DNA from: Sphingomonas yunnanensis | Lineage (GTDB): Bacteria; Pseudomonadota; Alphaproteobacteria; Sphingomonadales; Sphingomonadaceae | Direction of reading: 5' to 3' | Assembly: GCF_019898765.1 (NCBI RefSeq) | Contig: NZ_JAIOKB010000002.1 | Span: 310,001-374,000, forward strand | Length of the DNA stretch: 64,000 nucleotides | Shown: positions 55,983-63,539 of the stretch, one piece after another | How the letters are laid out: each line of letters starts with the position of its first letter | Numbering within the stretch: the stretch's first letter is position 1 | Program-made: the position numbers and the translations under genes | Notes under the pieces: generated by a model | The model's database searches: none | The model's input: only the letters and a program-made list of their open reading frames with translations | What the model was told of the DNA's origin: nothing

Positions 55983-57188
55983 ATGGCGACCTCCCCCGGT
56001 ACCGAGACCGCGCCGGCGCTGACGCTGACCCCGCCCGACCCCGTCCCCGCGGTCCCGAGCGAGCGCGCCGCGGGGCTCGTGCCGGTCGACCCCGGCACGC
56101 GCAGCGAGCTGGAGAAGCGGGTCGACGCCTTCGTCGAGCAACTGCTCGCGGAGGACGTCAACTCGCCCGAGTTCGGCAAGCGCGTCGACGCGATCACCGC
56201 GATGGGACAGAAGGAGATCCGCGACGCCGCGGGCCAGTCCAACCGCTTCCTCGATCGCCCGGTGCGCGCGATGGACAAGGAGGCAGGGGTCGGCAAGGAC
56301 CTCGCCGAGCTGCGCCGCACCGTCGAGCAGCTCGATCCCGGCCGCCGCGGCAATCTCTCCAAGCCGCAGAAACTGTTCGGCGTGATCCCGTTCGGCTCGA
56401 AGATGCGCGACTATTTCGACGGCTATAAGAGCAGCCAGACGCACATCGCCGCGATCCTGCGCAGCCTGTCCTCGGGCAAGGACGAGCTGCTGATGGACAA
56501 TGCCGCGATCGACACCGAGCGCGCCAATCTCTGGGCCTCGATGGGGCGGCTGGAGCAGATGATCCACCTCGCCCGCGCGATGGACGCGCGGCTGGAGGAC
56601 AAGGCCAACGAGCTCGACGCCAGCGATCCCGCCAAGGCCAAGGCGATCCGCGAGACCGCTCTGTTCTACGCGCGCCAGCGCACGCAGGACCTGCTCACCC
56701 AGATGGCGGTGACGGTGCAGGGCTATCTCGCGCTCGACCTGGTCAAGAAGAACAATTTCGAGCTGATCAAGGGCGTCGACCGCGCCAGCACCACCACCGT
56801 GGCGGCGCTGCGCACCGCGGTGACGGTGGCGCAGGCGCTGACCAACCAGAAGCTGGTGCTGGAACAGGTCACCCAGCTCAACGCCACCACCGCGGGGCTG
56901 ATCGACTCGACCGGCAAGCTGCTGCGCCAGAACACCGCCGCGATCCACGAGCAGGCCGCCGCCTCGACCATCCCGCTGGAGACGCTGCAGCGCGCCTTCC
57001 AGAACATCTACGACACGATGGACGCGATCGACACGTTCAAGCTCAAGTCGCTCGACACGATGAAGGTCACGGTGGAGACGCTCGGGCGCGAGGTCGACAA
57101 GTCGCGCGGCTATATCGCGCGCGCCGAGGGGGCGTCGCGCAACAGCCTCGCCAGCCCGGCCGAGCAGTTCAAGCTGGAGGCGCTGTGA
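55983..57188 (+). CDS. Toxic anion resistance protein (TelA family)
   Basis: A 401-residue helical protein of the TelA/KlaA family. Family blocks: AITAMGQKEIRDAAGQSNRF, KLFGVIPFGSKMRDYFDGYK, LRSLSSGKDELLMDNAAID, ERANLW and the long helix pair AMDARLEDKANELDA and LLTQMAVTVQGYLALDLVKK, then ALTNQKLVLEQVTQLNATT. Such proteins are linked to tellurite resistance and to membrane or envelope stress, but act by an unclear mechanism. AGGAGACGAGC precedes the ATG at 55983. The next gene overlaps by GTGA. Neighbours support the classical XpaC/TelA pairing seen in Bacillus. Confidence 0.9.
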   Translation: MATSPGTETAPALTLTPPDPVPAVPSERAAGLVPVDPGTRSELEKRVDAFVEQLLAEDVNSPEFGKRVDAITAMGQKEIRDAAGQSNRFLDRPVRAMDKEAGVGKDLAELRRTVEQLDPGRRGNLSKPQKLFGVIPFGSKMRDYFDGYKSSQTHIAAILRSLSSGKDELLMDNAAIDTERANLWASMGRLEQMIHLARAMDARLEDKANELDASDPAKAKAIRETALFYARQRTQDLLTQMAVTVQGYLALDLVKKNNFELIKGVDRASTTTVAALRTAVTVAQALTNQKLVLEQVTQLNATTAGLIDSTGKLLRQNTAAIHEQAAASTIPLETLQRAFQNIYDTMDAIDTFKLKSLDTMKVTVETLGREVDKSRGYIARAEGASRNSLASPAEQFKLEAL

Positions 57189-57883
57189 CGCTGCCGCCGA
57201 GCCACGACACCGACGCCGCGATCGCGGGCGCGCGCGCCGCCGCGGGCCGGGTGAGCGGGCGCGGCGTGCTGACGGTGCAGCGTCGCCCGCGGCGCGGGCG
57301 CGGCGGGGCTAAGGCGCGGCTGGCGGCGATCGCGGCGGTGAACGGCGCGATCCTGCTGGTGGCGGCGCTGCTCGGGGTCGGCCTGTTCGGCGGCGTGGCG
57401 GCGATCACCCTGATGCTGGCGGCGACGCTGGCGATCGCCTTCGCCCCCGCGACCCCGGTGCCGACCCCCGAGCGGCTGGCGCGCTCCGAGCTCAAGGCGC
57501 TGCCGGCGCAGACCGCGCGCTGGCTCGACGCGCAGCGCCCGTCGCTGCCCGCGCCCGCGCTGGCGGTGGTCGACCGGATCGAGCAGCGGCTCGACACGCT
57601 CGGTGTCCAGCTCGCCGCGCTCGACGAGACCAGCGCCGCCGCGGCCGACATGCGCCGGCTGATCGGCGAGCAGCTGCCCGACTTCGTGCGCGATTACGCG
57701 CGCGTCCCGCCGGACCTGCGCCGCACCGCGCGCGGCGGCCGCACGCCCGACCAGCAGCTGGTGGAGGGGCTCGGCGTGATCGAGCGCGAGCTCGCCGCCA
57801 CCAGCGGGGAACTCGCCCAGGGCGACCTCGACGCGCTCGCGACCCGGCGGCGCTTCCTGGAGATCAAGTATGAGGCGGAGTGA
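57185..57883 (+). CDS. XpaC-like membrane protein paired with TelA
   Basis: A 232-residue protein. Basic N-terminus (RRPRRGRGGAKARL), two membrane helices (IAAVNGAILLVAALLGVGLF with AITLMLAATLAIAF) and a long C-terminal helical part with DRIEQRLDTLGVQLAALDET and a QQLVEGLGVIERELAATSGE segment. The layout (two helices then a coiled helical domain) and the coupling to TelA match the XpaC family, named for 5-bromo-4-chloroindolyl phosphate hydrolysis in Bacillus. No catalytic motif is visible. It starts at a GTG that overlaps the TelA stop by four bases. Confidence 0.7.
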   Translation: MTLPPSHDTDAAIAGARAAAGRVSGRGVLTVQRRPRRGRGGAKARLAAIAAVNGAILLVAALLGVGLFGGVAAITLMLAATLAIAFAPATPVPTPERLARSELKALPAQTARWLDAQRPSLPAPALAVVDRIEQRLDTLGVQLAALDETSAAAADMRRLIGEQLPDFVRDYARVPPDLRRTARGGRTPDQQLVEGLGVIERELAATSGELAQGDLDALATRRRFLEIKYEAE

Positions 57884-58077
57884 GCGGGCCTCGGCGCGAA
57901 GGTCGCCCGCGCGGCGGATCCCCCGCCGTTTCCACCGTCCGCCGCCCGCGGGCTGACTGCGCCGGCGCGACGCTTCACCGTCCCGACATCCTTCCCTTTC
58001 GAACATCTCCCCCGCTCGTCATATCTACCCGCTCGTCATCCCCATCTCGTCCTTCCCCCTTCCGTCATCACCCCCTT

Positions 58078-58107
58078 CCCGTCATCCCCGCGCAGGCGGG
58101 ATGACGG
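58078..58107. repeat. Short palindromic repeat, GTCATCCCCGCGC family
   Basis: CCCGTCATCCCCGCGCAGGCGGGATGACGG is a single compact hairpin with arms CGTCATCCC/GGGATGACG. It looks like a deleted form of the paired element at 35055-35150, from which the middle and one half are missing. It lies in the 653-base gap 57884-58536, whose start is C/T-rich and empty. Confidence 0.7.
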
Positions 58108-58139
58108 TGGTGAGGCGAGCGCCCCCCCTCCCGAAGCGT

Positions 58140-58319
58140 GTGAACACCGATCCCGACGTCCACGACGTCACCGGCGGCATCGGCTTCGAGGTCGGCCCCG
58201 AGGAGATCGGTCTCGGCGACCTGACCGGCGATCCGGGGATCCACGTGCGCGGCGAGGTCTCGCTCTTCGGCTGGACCAACAGTTCCCGCCCGACGCTCGG
58301 CAGCGTGGCGCACTTCTGA
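58140..58319 (+). CDS. Small hypothetical protein
   Basis: A 59-residue ORF from GTG 58140: the middle reads GGIGFEVGPEEIGLGDLTGD and the end GEVSLFGWTNSSRPTLGSVA then HF. The residue pattern (glycine-rich, balanced hydrophobics) looks more protein-like than random GC-rich frames, and its codons have a strong third-position G/C bias. No ribosome site is clear and no family is known. It could be a real small protein or the tail of a lost gene. Confidence 0.3.
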   Translation: MNTDPDVHDVTGGIGFEVGPEEIGLGDLTGDPGIHVRGEVSLFGWTNSSRPTLGSVAHF

Positions 58320-58536
58320 TCGCGGCTTCGGCCGCGGAGGGAGCCGAGGGCCTGTGATGGAGTGCAGGCCGCGGCGCGACCGACCGCACCAGTAGCGTCC
58401 CGTGCGGGGAGAGAGGGGCGGGGCCGGCGACGGTCCCGCTTTTCGCTATGTGCCGCAGCGGCGCGCCTTATCCTCGGCTATGGCACGTGCGCGCCACCGC
58501 GTGTAGCGACGCGCGGCTCGTCGAGGGGAGAAGAAG

Positions 58537-59244
58537 TTGGTGGTGCCATCACGTCGGGGGGCGATCCTGCTCCCCGCCCCGCTCGCTGCCCTGCTCCTCT
58601 CCGCCGCGCCCGCCGCCGCGCAGGTAGAGGACGGGCAGCTCTGGGAACAGGTCAACCTGGTCGTGCCGCTGACCCCGCAGGTGCGCGTCACGCTCGAGCA
58701 GATCGCTCGCTGGGGCGACCGCAATGACGGGCTGACCCAGACCGAGGTCGGCGGCCTGCTCGGCTACAAGCTCGGCGACACGCTCGAGCTGGGTATCGGC
58801 TACCGACACGTCGGGCTGTACAGCGCCTCGGGGCCGACGGTGCACGAGGACCGGCTGCGCCAGCAGCTGGTGCTGACCCGCGGGCGGCTGGTCGGGCGAC
58901 TGCGCGTGGACGAGCGCTTCAATCCCGGCGGCAGCGAGGTCGGCTTCCGCGTCCGCCCGCTGGCGCGCTACAACCAACCGCTCGGCCGGCGCGGCTACGC
59001 GCTGTACGTGAGCCACGAAAGTTTCATCGTCCCCAACAGCACCGCCTGGGGGCAGCGCTCGGGCTACGAGCGGATGCGCAACATGGCGGGCGTCACCCTG
59101 CCCTTCGTCCGCCGCAAGGTGATGCTCGATATCGGCTATCTCAACCAATATCGCCTCGGGCTGGGCGGCGCGCGGCCGCAGATGGAACATGCGCTGAGCC
59201 TGCAGCTGACCGTCAACGCGCTCGGCCCGATCCTGCACGACTGA
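58537..59244 (+). CDS. DUF2490 family exported protein
   Basis: A 235-residue protein. Signal peptide at residues ~1-29 (ILLPAPLAALLLSAAPAAAQ). The mature part is a beta-barrel-like outer-membrane domain with alternating strands: VRVTLEQIARWGDRNDGL, ELGIGYRHVGLYSA, RLRQQLVLTRGRLVGRLRVD and YALYVSHESFIVPNSTAW. Ends near SLQLTVNALG. The DUF2490 family is outer-membrane associated, role unknown. Start is TTG 58537 after GAGGGGAG; GTG codons at 58540 or 58543 are possible. Confidence 0.85.
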   Translation: MVVPSRRGAILLPAPLAALLLSAAPAAAQVEDGQLWEQVNLVVPLTPQVRVTLEQIARWGDRNDGLTQTEVGGLLGYKLGDTLELGIGYRHVGLYSASGPTVHEDRLRQQLVLTRGRLVGRLRVDERFNPGGSEVGFRVRPLARYNQPLGRRGYALYVSHESFIVPNSTAWGQRSGYERMRNMAGVTLPFVRRKVMLDIGYLNQYRLGLGGARPQMEHALSLQLTVNALGPILHD

Positions 59245-59279
59245 GGAGAGGGGAGTGGCGCCTGAGGCAGCGCCCGCCC

Positions 59280-61061
59280 TCACCCCTCCACCTTCTCCGC
59301 CAGCTCGAGCCAGCGCAGCTCGGCGGCCTCCTTCTCGTCGCGCAGCGCGGCGATGCCCTTGCTCAGCCGATCGAACGCCGCGGCGTCGCGGGCGTAGAGC
59401 CCGGGATCGGCCATCGCCGCCTCGTCGCGCGCGATCGCCGCGTCGATCTCCTCGATCCGCTTCGGCAGCAGCTCGTAATCGCGCTGGTCCTTGTAGGTCA
59501 GCTTGGTCCGCGCCGGCGGGGGCGGGGGCGGCGGGGCGGCGGCGGCCTTGACCGCGGGCCGGCGCGCCGCCTCGACGCGCGGGCGCCGCTGCCGTTCCCA
59601 ATCCTCGTAGCCGCCCGCCACCACGTCGACGTGGCCCGTGCCGTCGAGACCCAGCGTCACCGTCACGGTGCGATCGAGGAAGTCGCGGTCGTGGCTGACG
59701 ATCAGCACCGTGCCCTCGTAATCAGCGATCACCTCCTGGAGCAGGTCGAGCGTCTCGAGGTCGAGGTCGTTGGTCGGCTCGTCGAGCACCAGCAGGTTGG
59801 AGCGCCGCGCGAACTCGCGCGCCAGCAGCAGGCGCGAGCGCTCGCCGCCCGACAGCGACCCCACCTTGGCCTCGGCGAGCGAGGGATCGAACAGGAACTC
59901 CTTGAGATAGCCGTGGAGGTGTTTGCGCGTGCCGAGCACGTCGATCCACTCGCCGCCGTCGGCGACGACGTCGCGCACGGTCTTCTCGGGCGCCATCAGG
60001 CTGCGCTGCTGGTCGATGACGATGCCGTCGAGCGTCCGGGCGCGCCGGATCGTGCCCTCGTCGGGCTCGATCTCGCCGGTGAGCAGACGGAGCAGCGTCG
60101 TCTTGCCCGCGCCGTTGCGCCCGACGATGCCGATCCGGTCGCCGCGCGCGACGCGCAGGGAGAGGTCGCGGATGATCGCGCGCTCGCCGTAGCTCTTCGA
60201 CACATGCTCGACGTCGATCACCACCTTGGTCTTGACGTCGTCGCTCGCGATCGACAGCGCGGCGGCGCCCTGCGGGCCGGTCATGGCGGCGCGCTCGGCG
60301 CGCATCTCCTTGAGCTTGGCGAGCCGGCCCTGGTTGCGCCGGCGCCGCCCGGTGACGCCGCGCTGGAGCCAGTGCTCCTCGATCTTGAGCTTGGCGTCGA
60401 GCCGCGCGGCGTTGCGCTCCTCCTCGGCATAGACCTGCTCGGTCCAGGCCTCGAAGCCGCCGAAGCCGACCTCGGCGCGGCGCAGCTCGCCGCGGTCGAG
60501 CCACAGCGTCTGGCGCGTCAGCCGGGTGAGGAAGGTGCGGTCGTGGCTGATCACCACGAAGGCGCCCTTGAAGCGCTTGAGCCAGTCCTCCAGCCACTCG
60601 ATCGCGCCGACGTCGAGGTGGTTGGTCGGCTCGTCCAGCAGCAGCACGTCGGGCGCGAGCGCGAGCGCGCGCACGATCGCGGCGCGGCGGCGCTCGCCGC
60701 CCGAGGCGGAGGTGGCCTCGCGCGTGAGATCGATGCCGAGCTGCCCCGCGATCGCCTCGGCCTCATAGGGCTGCGGCGGCTGCTCGCCGGAGAGGACATA
60801 GTCGGCCAGGGTGGCGAAGCCGGCGAGATCGGGGTCCTGCTCGAGCATCACCACCTTGGTGCCCGGCACGATCGTGCGGCGGCCCTCGTCGCTGTCGATC
60901 GCGCCCGCGATCAGCTTGAGCAGGGTGGACTTGCCGGCGCCGTTGCGGCCGATCAGCGCGAGCCGGTCGCGCTCGCCGATGAACAGGTCGAGGTGGCGGA
61001 ACAGCCAGCCGGCGCCCTGCACCAGCCCGAGATTTTCGTAGGAGAGGATGGGTGCGGCCAT
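59280..61061 (-). CDS. ABC-F family ATPase (Uup-like)
   Basis: A 593-residue twin-ATPase without membrane domains. First cassette: Walker A GRNGAGKSTL, signature SASGGERRR, Walker B LLLDEPTNHLD. Linker of ~50 residues with EEHWLQRGVTGRRRRNQGRL. Second cassette: GRNGAGKTTL, SLSGGERSR, LVLDEPTNDLD. The C-terminal ~70 residues form a charged coiled-coil, as in Uup. ABC-F proteins act on ribosomes or DNA rather than transport; Uup in E. coli affects precise excision and ribosome function. The upstream region diverges from the copper-chaperone gene. Confidence 0.93.
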   Translation of the reverse strand: MAAPILSYENLGLVQGAGWLFRHLDLFIGERDRLALIGRNGAGKSTLLKLIAGAIDSDEGRRTIVPGTKVVMLEQDPDLAGFATLADYVLSGEQPPQPYEAEAIAGQLGIDLTREATSASGGERRRAAIVRALALAPDVLLLDEPTNHLDVGAIEWLEDWLKRFKGAFVVISHDRTFLTRLTRQTLWLDRGELRRAEVGFGGFEAWTEQVYAEEERNAARLDAKLKIEEHWLQRGVTGRRRRNQGRLAKLKEMRAERAAMTGPQGAAALSIASDDVKTKVVIDVEHVSKSYGERAIIRDLSLRVARGDRIGIVGRNGAGKTTLLRLLTGEIEPDEGTIRRARTLDGIVIDQQRSLMAPEKTVRDVVADGGEWIDVLGTRKHLHGYLKEFLFDPSLAEAKVGSLSGGERSRLLLAREFARRSNLLVLDEPTNDLDLETLDLLQEVIADYEGTVLIVSHDRDFLDRTVTVTLGLDGTGHVDVVAGGYEDWERQRRPRVEAARRPAVKAAAAPPPPPPPARTKLTYKDQRDYELLPKRIEEIDAAIARDEAAMADPGLYARDAAAFDRLSKGIAALRDEKEAAELRWLELAEKVEG

Positions 61062-61198
61062 CGCGCGGACCTAGGTGGCGGGGGCGCGGCTGGCAATGGC
61101 GCGGGCTTGGGCGGGTGCGGCGCGAGGCGGCGGCGCGCGCGGCGCACGGCTTGCCGGGCGTAGCGGGGGCACCTACACCGCCGTGCGAGGAGACGAGA

Positions 61199-61651
61199 GT
61201 GACCGCACGCTGGACCTTTGCCGCGGCCCTGACGGTCGCCGCGTCGCTCGCCGCCTGTTCGGCGGAGCCGAGCGCGCCTGTCGCGGGGGACGCCTATGTG
61301 CGGCTCGCGGCGGTGCCGGGGCGGCCGGCGGCGGGCTATTTCCTGCTCCACGGCGGTGCCGGGGACGCCACGTTGGTGCAAGTCGAGGCGCCGGGCGCGG
61401 CGCGGGTCGAGCTCCACACCAGCCGCATGACCGGCAACGGCATGGCGACGATGGACTCGCTGCCGAGCGTGCGTGTGCCCGCGCGCGGCAGCGTCGCCTT
61501 CGTGCCGGGCGCGCAGCACGTCATGCTGTTCGGCCTGCCCGCCAGCGTCGTGCCGGGCGGCACGCTGCCGCTGACCTTGCGCTTCGCCGACGGCAGCGCG
61601 GTGCGGGCGGACGCGCGCGTGATCGCGGCGGGGGATGCCGCGCCGGAGTGA
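61199..61651 (+). CDS. PCu(A)C family periplasmic copper chaperone
   Basis: A 150-residue lipoprotein: signal FAAALTVAASLAACS with lipobox LAAC. The copper site is visible as H in ELHTSRMTGNGMATMDSL, with Met ligands, and the later AQHVMLFGL giving the H-x-M element; the spacing matches H(M)x10Mx21HxM. PCu(A)C proteins deliver copper to cytochrome c oxidase in the periplasm. GTG start at 61199 with GAGGAG upstream. Divergent from the ABC-F gene. Confidence 0.9.
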   Translation: MTARWTFAAALTVAASLAACSAEPSAPVAGDAYVRLAAVPGRPAAGYFLLHGGAGDATLVQVEAPGAARVELHTSRMTGNGMATMDSLPSVRVPARGSVAFVPGAQHVMLFGLPASVVPGGTLPLTLRFADGSAVRADARVIAAGDAAPE

Positions 61652-61771
61652 GCCGCGGTCCGGGGACGTCCCAGTCGGTCAGGGAGAGGTAGGACACCAG
61701 TTCCCGTGGTGCCCCGGCAAAAAGGGGGGCGTCGCGCGTCTCTTCGTCCGCGTCGCACGTTCGACACGCCG

Positions 61772-62227
61772 ATGACCCGCCCGCTAACCCCCGGCGAGAT
61801 TGCTCTCGCGCGCTCGGTCTACGGCGACGCGATCGACTATGCGCCGGTGCGGCTGGCGCGGCGCGCCTGGGCCTTCTTCCAGCCGCGCGACGTGGTGATG
61901 GCGCCGCGCGGCACGATCCACTTCCACCCCAAGGGCGAGCTGTGGCGCGACGATTTCGCCGCCGCGCCGCTCGGGCTGCAGGGGCTGTTCGTCCACGAAA
62001 TGTGCCACGTCTGGCAGCACCAGCGCGGCGTGTGCCTGCCGCTCGCGCGCCATCCGTGGTGCCGCTACCATTACACCATCCACCCGGGCTGGCCGCTCGC
62101 GCGCTACGGGCTGGAGCAGCAGGCCGAGATCGTCCGCCACGCCTTCCTGCTGCGGCACGGCGCCACCGTCGCGGGCGCGCCCGAGCTGGCGCGCTACGAG
62201 ACGATCCTGCCGTTCGGGACGGGTTAA
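61772..62227 (+). CDS. Zinc-metallopeptidase-like protein of a vgr-associated type
   Basis: A 151-residue soluble protein. The key block is LFVHEMCHVWQHQRGV, an H-E-x-x-H zinc motif with a further H in WQHQ. Nearby are a RGTIHFHPKGELWRDDFAAA block and a late RYGLEQQAEIVRHAFLLRH helix containing Q-Q-A-E, a possible third ligand. It resembles short DUF4157-like metallopeptidase proteins, often annotated as vgr-related. Start at 61772 begins the conserved region; upstream in-frame codons are arginine-rich. It may act on an unknown substrate or be inactive. Confidence 0.6.
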   Translation: MTRPLTPGEIALARSVYGDAIDYAPVRLARRAWAFFQPRDVVMAPRGTIHFHPKGELWRDDFAAAPLGLQGLFVHEMCHVWQHQRGVCLPLARHPWCRYHYTIHPGWPLARYGLEQQAEIVRHAFLLRHGATVAGAPELARYETILPFGTG

Positions 62228-62261
62228 GGGGACGGAGGCGGCGCCGTCTCGGCGAGGCACC

Positions 62262-62434
62262 GAGATCCTCCCCGCTGGGCGGGGAGGGGACCATGCGCAG
62301 CATGGTGGAGCGGGGCTTCCGCGGGGGGATACGCCCGATCTAGCGTAAACTAGCGGCCCTCCCGCTGAGAGCCCCCTCCGCCACCGGCCTGGGGCCGGCG
62401 GTCCCCCTCCCCGCGGAGCGGGGAGGATCTCAGC
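62262..62434. repeat. Paired inverted intergenic repeat, GATCCTCCCC family
   Basis: GATCCTCCCCGCTGGGCGGG then ACCATGCGCAGCATGGTGGA and GCGGGGCTTCCGCGGGG at 62262-62325, with an inverted partner AGCCCCCTCCGCCACCGGCC then CCCTCCCCGCGGAGCGGGGA and GGATCTCAGC to 62434. It has the same architecture as those at 43.7 and 55.6 kb. The right half is expanded into a tandem array (next entry). It lies in the 401-base gap 62228-62628, which has no gene. Confidence 0.85.
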
Positions 62435-62522
62435 GCACCCCCGCGCTCCCCCTCCCCGCGGAGCGGGGAGGATCTCAGCGCACCCCCGCGCTCCCCCTCC
62501 CCGCAAGCGGGGAGGATCTCAG
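62402..62522. repeat. Tandem triplication of a repeat half-site
   Basis: Three successive copies of a ~45-base unit, each CCCCTCCCCGC(GGAG/AAG)CGGGGAGGATCTCAGCG followed by CACCCCCGCGCT in the first two. The GGGAGGATCT core recurs at 62421, 62466 and 62510, i.e. with periods of 45 and 44 bases; the third copy has CAAG for CGGAG and lacks the linker. A single half-site of the 62262-62434 pair has thus been amplified. Confidence 0.85.
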
Positions 62523-62628
62523 CGGCTCCCGCCCCCTCCCCATCGCGGGTCACCCGTCGCTTGTGACCGCGCCCCTCCCCCGCGTACATGCGAACCGGTC
62601 GCAACAATCACCCCAGAGGATCATCCGC

Positions 62629-63528
62629 ATGACATCTCACGCGCGCGCGCTCGGCGCCGCGCTGCTCGCCGGCGCCTGCCTCGCCGCCGCGCCGGCGCGC
62701 GCGGGCGAGGGCATGTTCTCGCGGCTCTACACCACCGATCTCACGCCCAAGGGCCATGTCGAGGTCGAGCAGGTGGTGCGCGAGCGCGCCGGGCGCCGCT
62801 TCGGCCATTATGACGCCACCGACTTCCGCAGCGAGCTGGAAGTGGGGGTGACCGACGATCTCCAGGCCTCGCTCTACGTCAACTCGAACCGGATCCACGC
62901 CATTGGCGCGCCCGACGACGACGACCCGAACGCCGACACCGGCTTCACGCGCCATCGCTTCTCGCCGCAGAGCGTCTCGGCCGAGTTCGTCTATCGCGCG
63001 CTCAGCCCGTACAAGAACAAGGGCGGCTGGGGGCTCGCGCTCTACATCGAGCCCGAGTATGATTTCCGCGACCTCCACGACGGGCTGCGCTACGCGCCGG
63101 GCACGTTCGAGCTGGAGACGCGCGCGATCGTCCAGAAGAACTTCGCCGAGGATCGCGTGATCGTCGCGTACAACCTCGTGCTCGAGGCCGAGTCGATCCG
63201 CTTCGCCGGGCGCGACGACACCAACAGCGAGCTCGACTGGAACAACGAGCTGGGCGTCACCGCGCGTGTCGCGCCCCGGCTCTATCTCGGCGTCGAGGGG
63301 CGCAACCACAACGAGTACGGCAATTTCGTCCATCACGAGCATTCGGTCTACTGGGTCGGGCCGTCGCTCCACCTCGCCGGGCAGCACGGCTGGGCGACGC
63401 TCGGCTGGCTCCACCAGGTCGCGGGCAACCCGGGCTATGACGAGGACGGGCGCGACATCGGCCGCCACCTCTTCCTGCGCAGCCACGAGCGCGACGAGGT
63501 GACGCTCAAATACGGCATCCCCTTCTGA
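62629..63528 (+). CDS. DUF6662-like exported beta-rich protein
   Basis: A 299-residue protein. Signal peptide ~1-26 (GAALLAGACLAAAPARA). The mature part is a beta-barrel-like series of strands: MFSRLYTTDLTPKGHVEVEQ, SELEVGVTDDLQASLYVN, GWGLALYIEPEYDF, VIVAYNLVLEAESIRF and APRLYLGVEGRNHNEYG. It resembles the DUF6662 family of outer-membrane-like proteins, usually near FMN-binding and electron-transfer genes. AGAGGA lies upstream of the ATG at 62629. It precedes the FMN-binding protein gene by 11 bases, so both are probably one operon. Confidence 0.7.
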   Translation: MTSHARALGAALLAGACLAAAPARAGEGMFSRLYTTDLTPKGHVEVEQVVRERAGRRFGHYDATDFRSELEVGVTDDLQASLYVNSNRIHAIGAPDDDDPNADTGFTRHRFSPQSVSAEFVYRALSPYKNKGGWGLALYIEPEYDFRDLHDGLRYAPGTFELETRAIVQKNFAEDRVIVAYNLVLEAESIRFAGRDDTNSELDWNNELGVTARVAPRLYLGVEGRNHNEYGNFVHHEHSVYWVGPSLHLAGQHGWATLGWLHQVAGNPGYDEDGRDIGRHLFLRSHERDEVTLKYGIPF

Positions 63529-63539
63529 GGCGCGCGAGG

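Noticed and set aside
62402..62522. Tandem repeats that could be taken for a short CRISPR array
   Set aside because: The linkers are identical rather than unique spacers, the unit is a palindromic intergenic repeat half-site and no cas genes are near.
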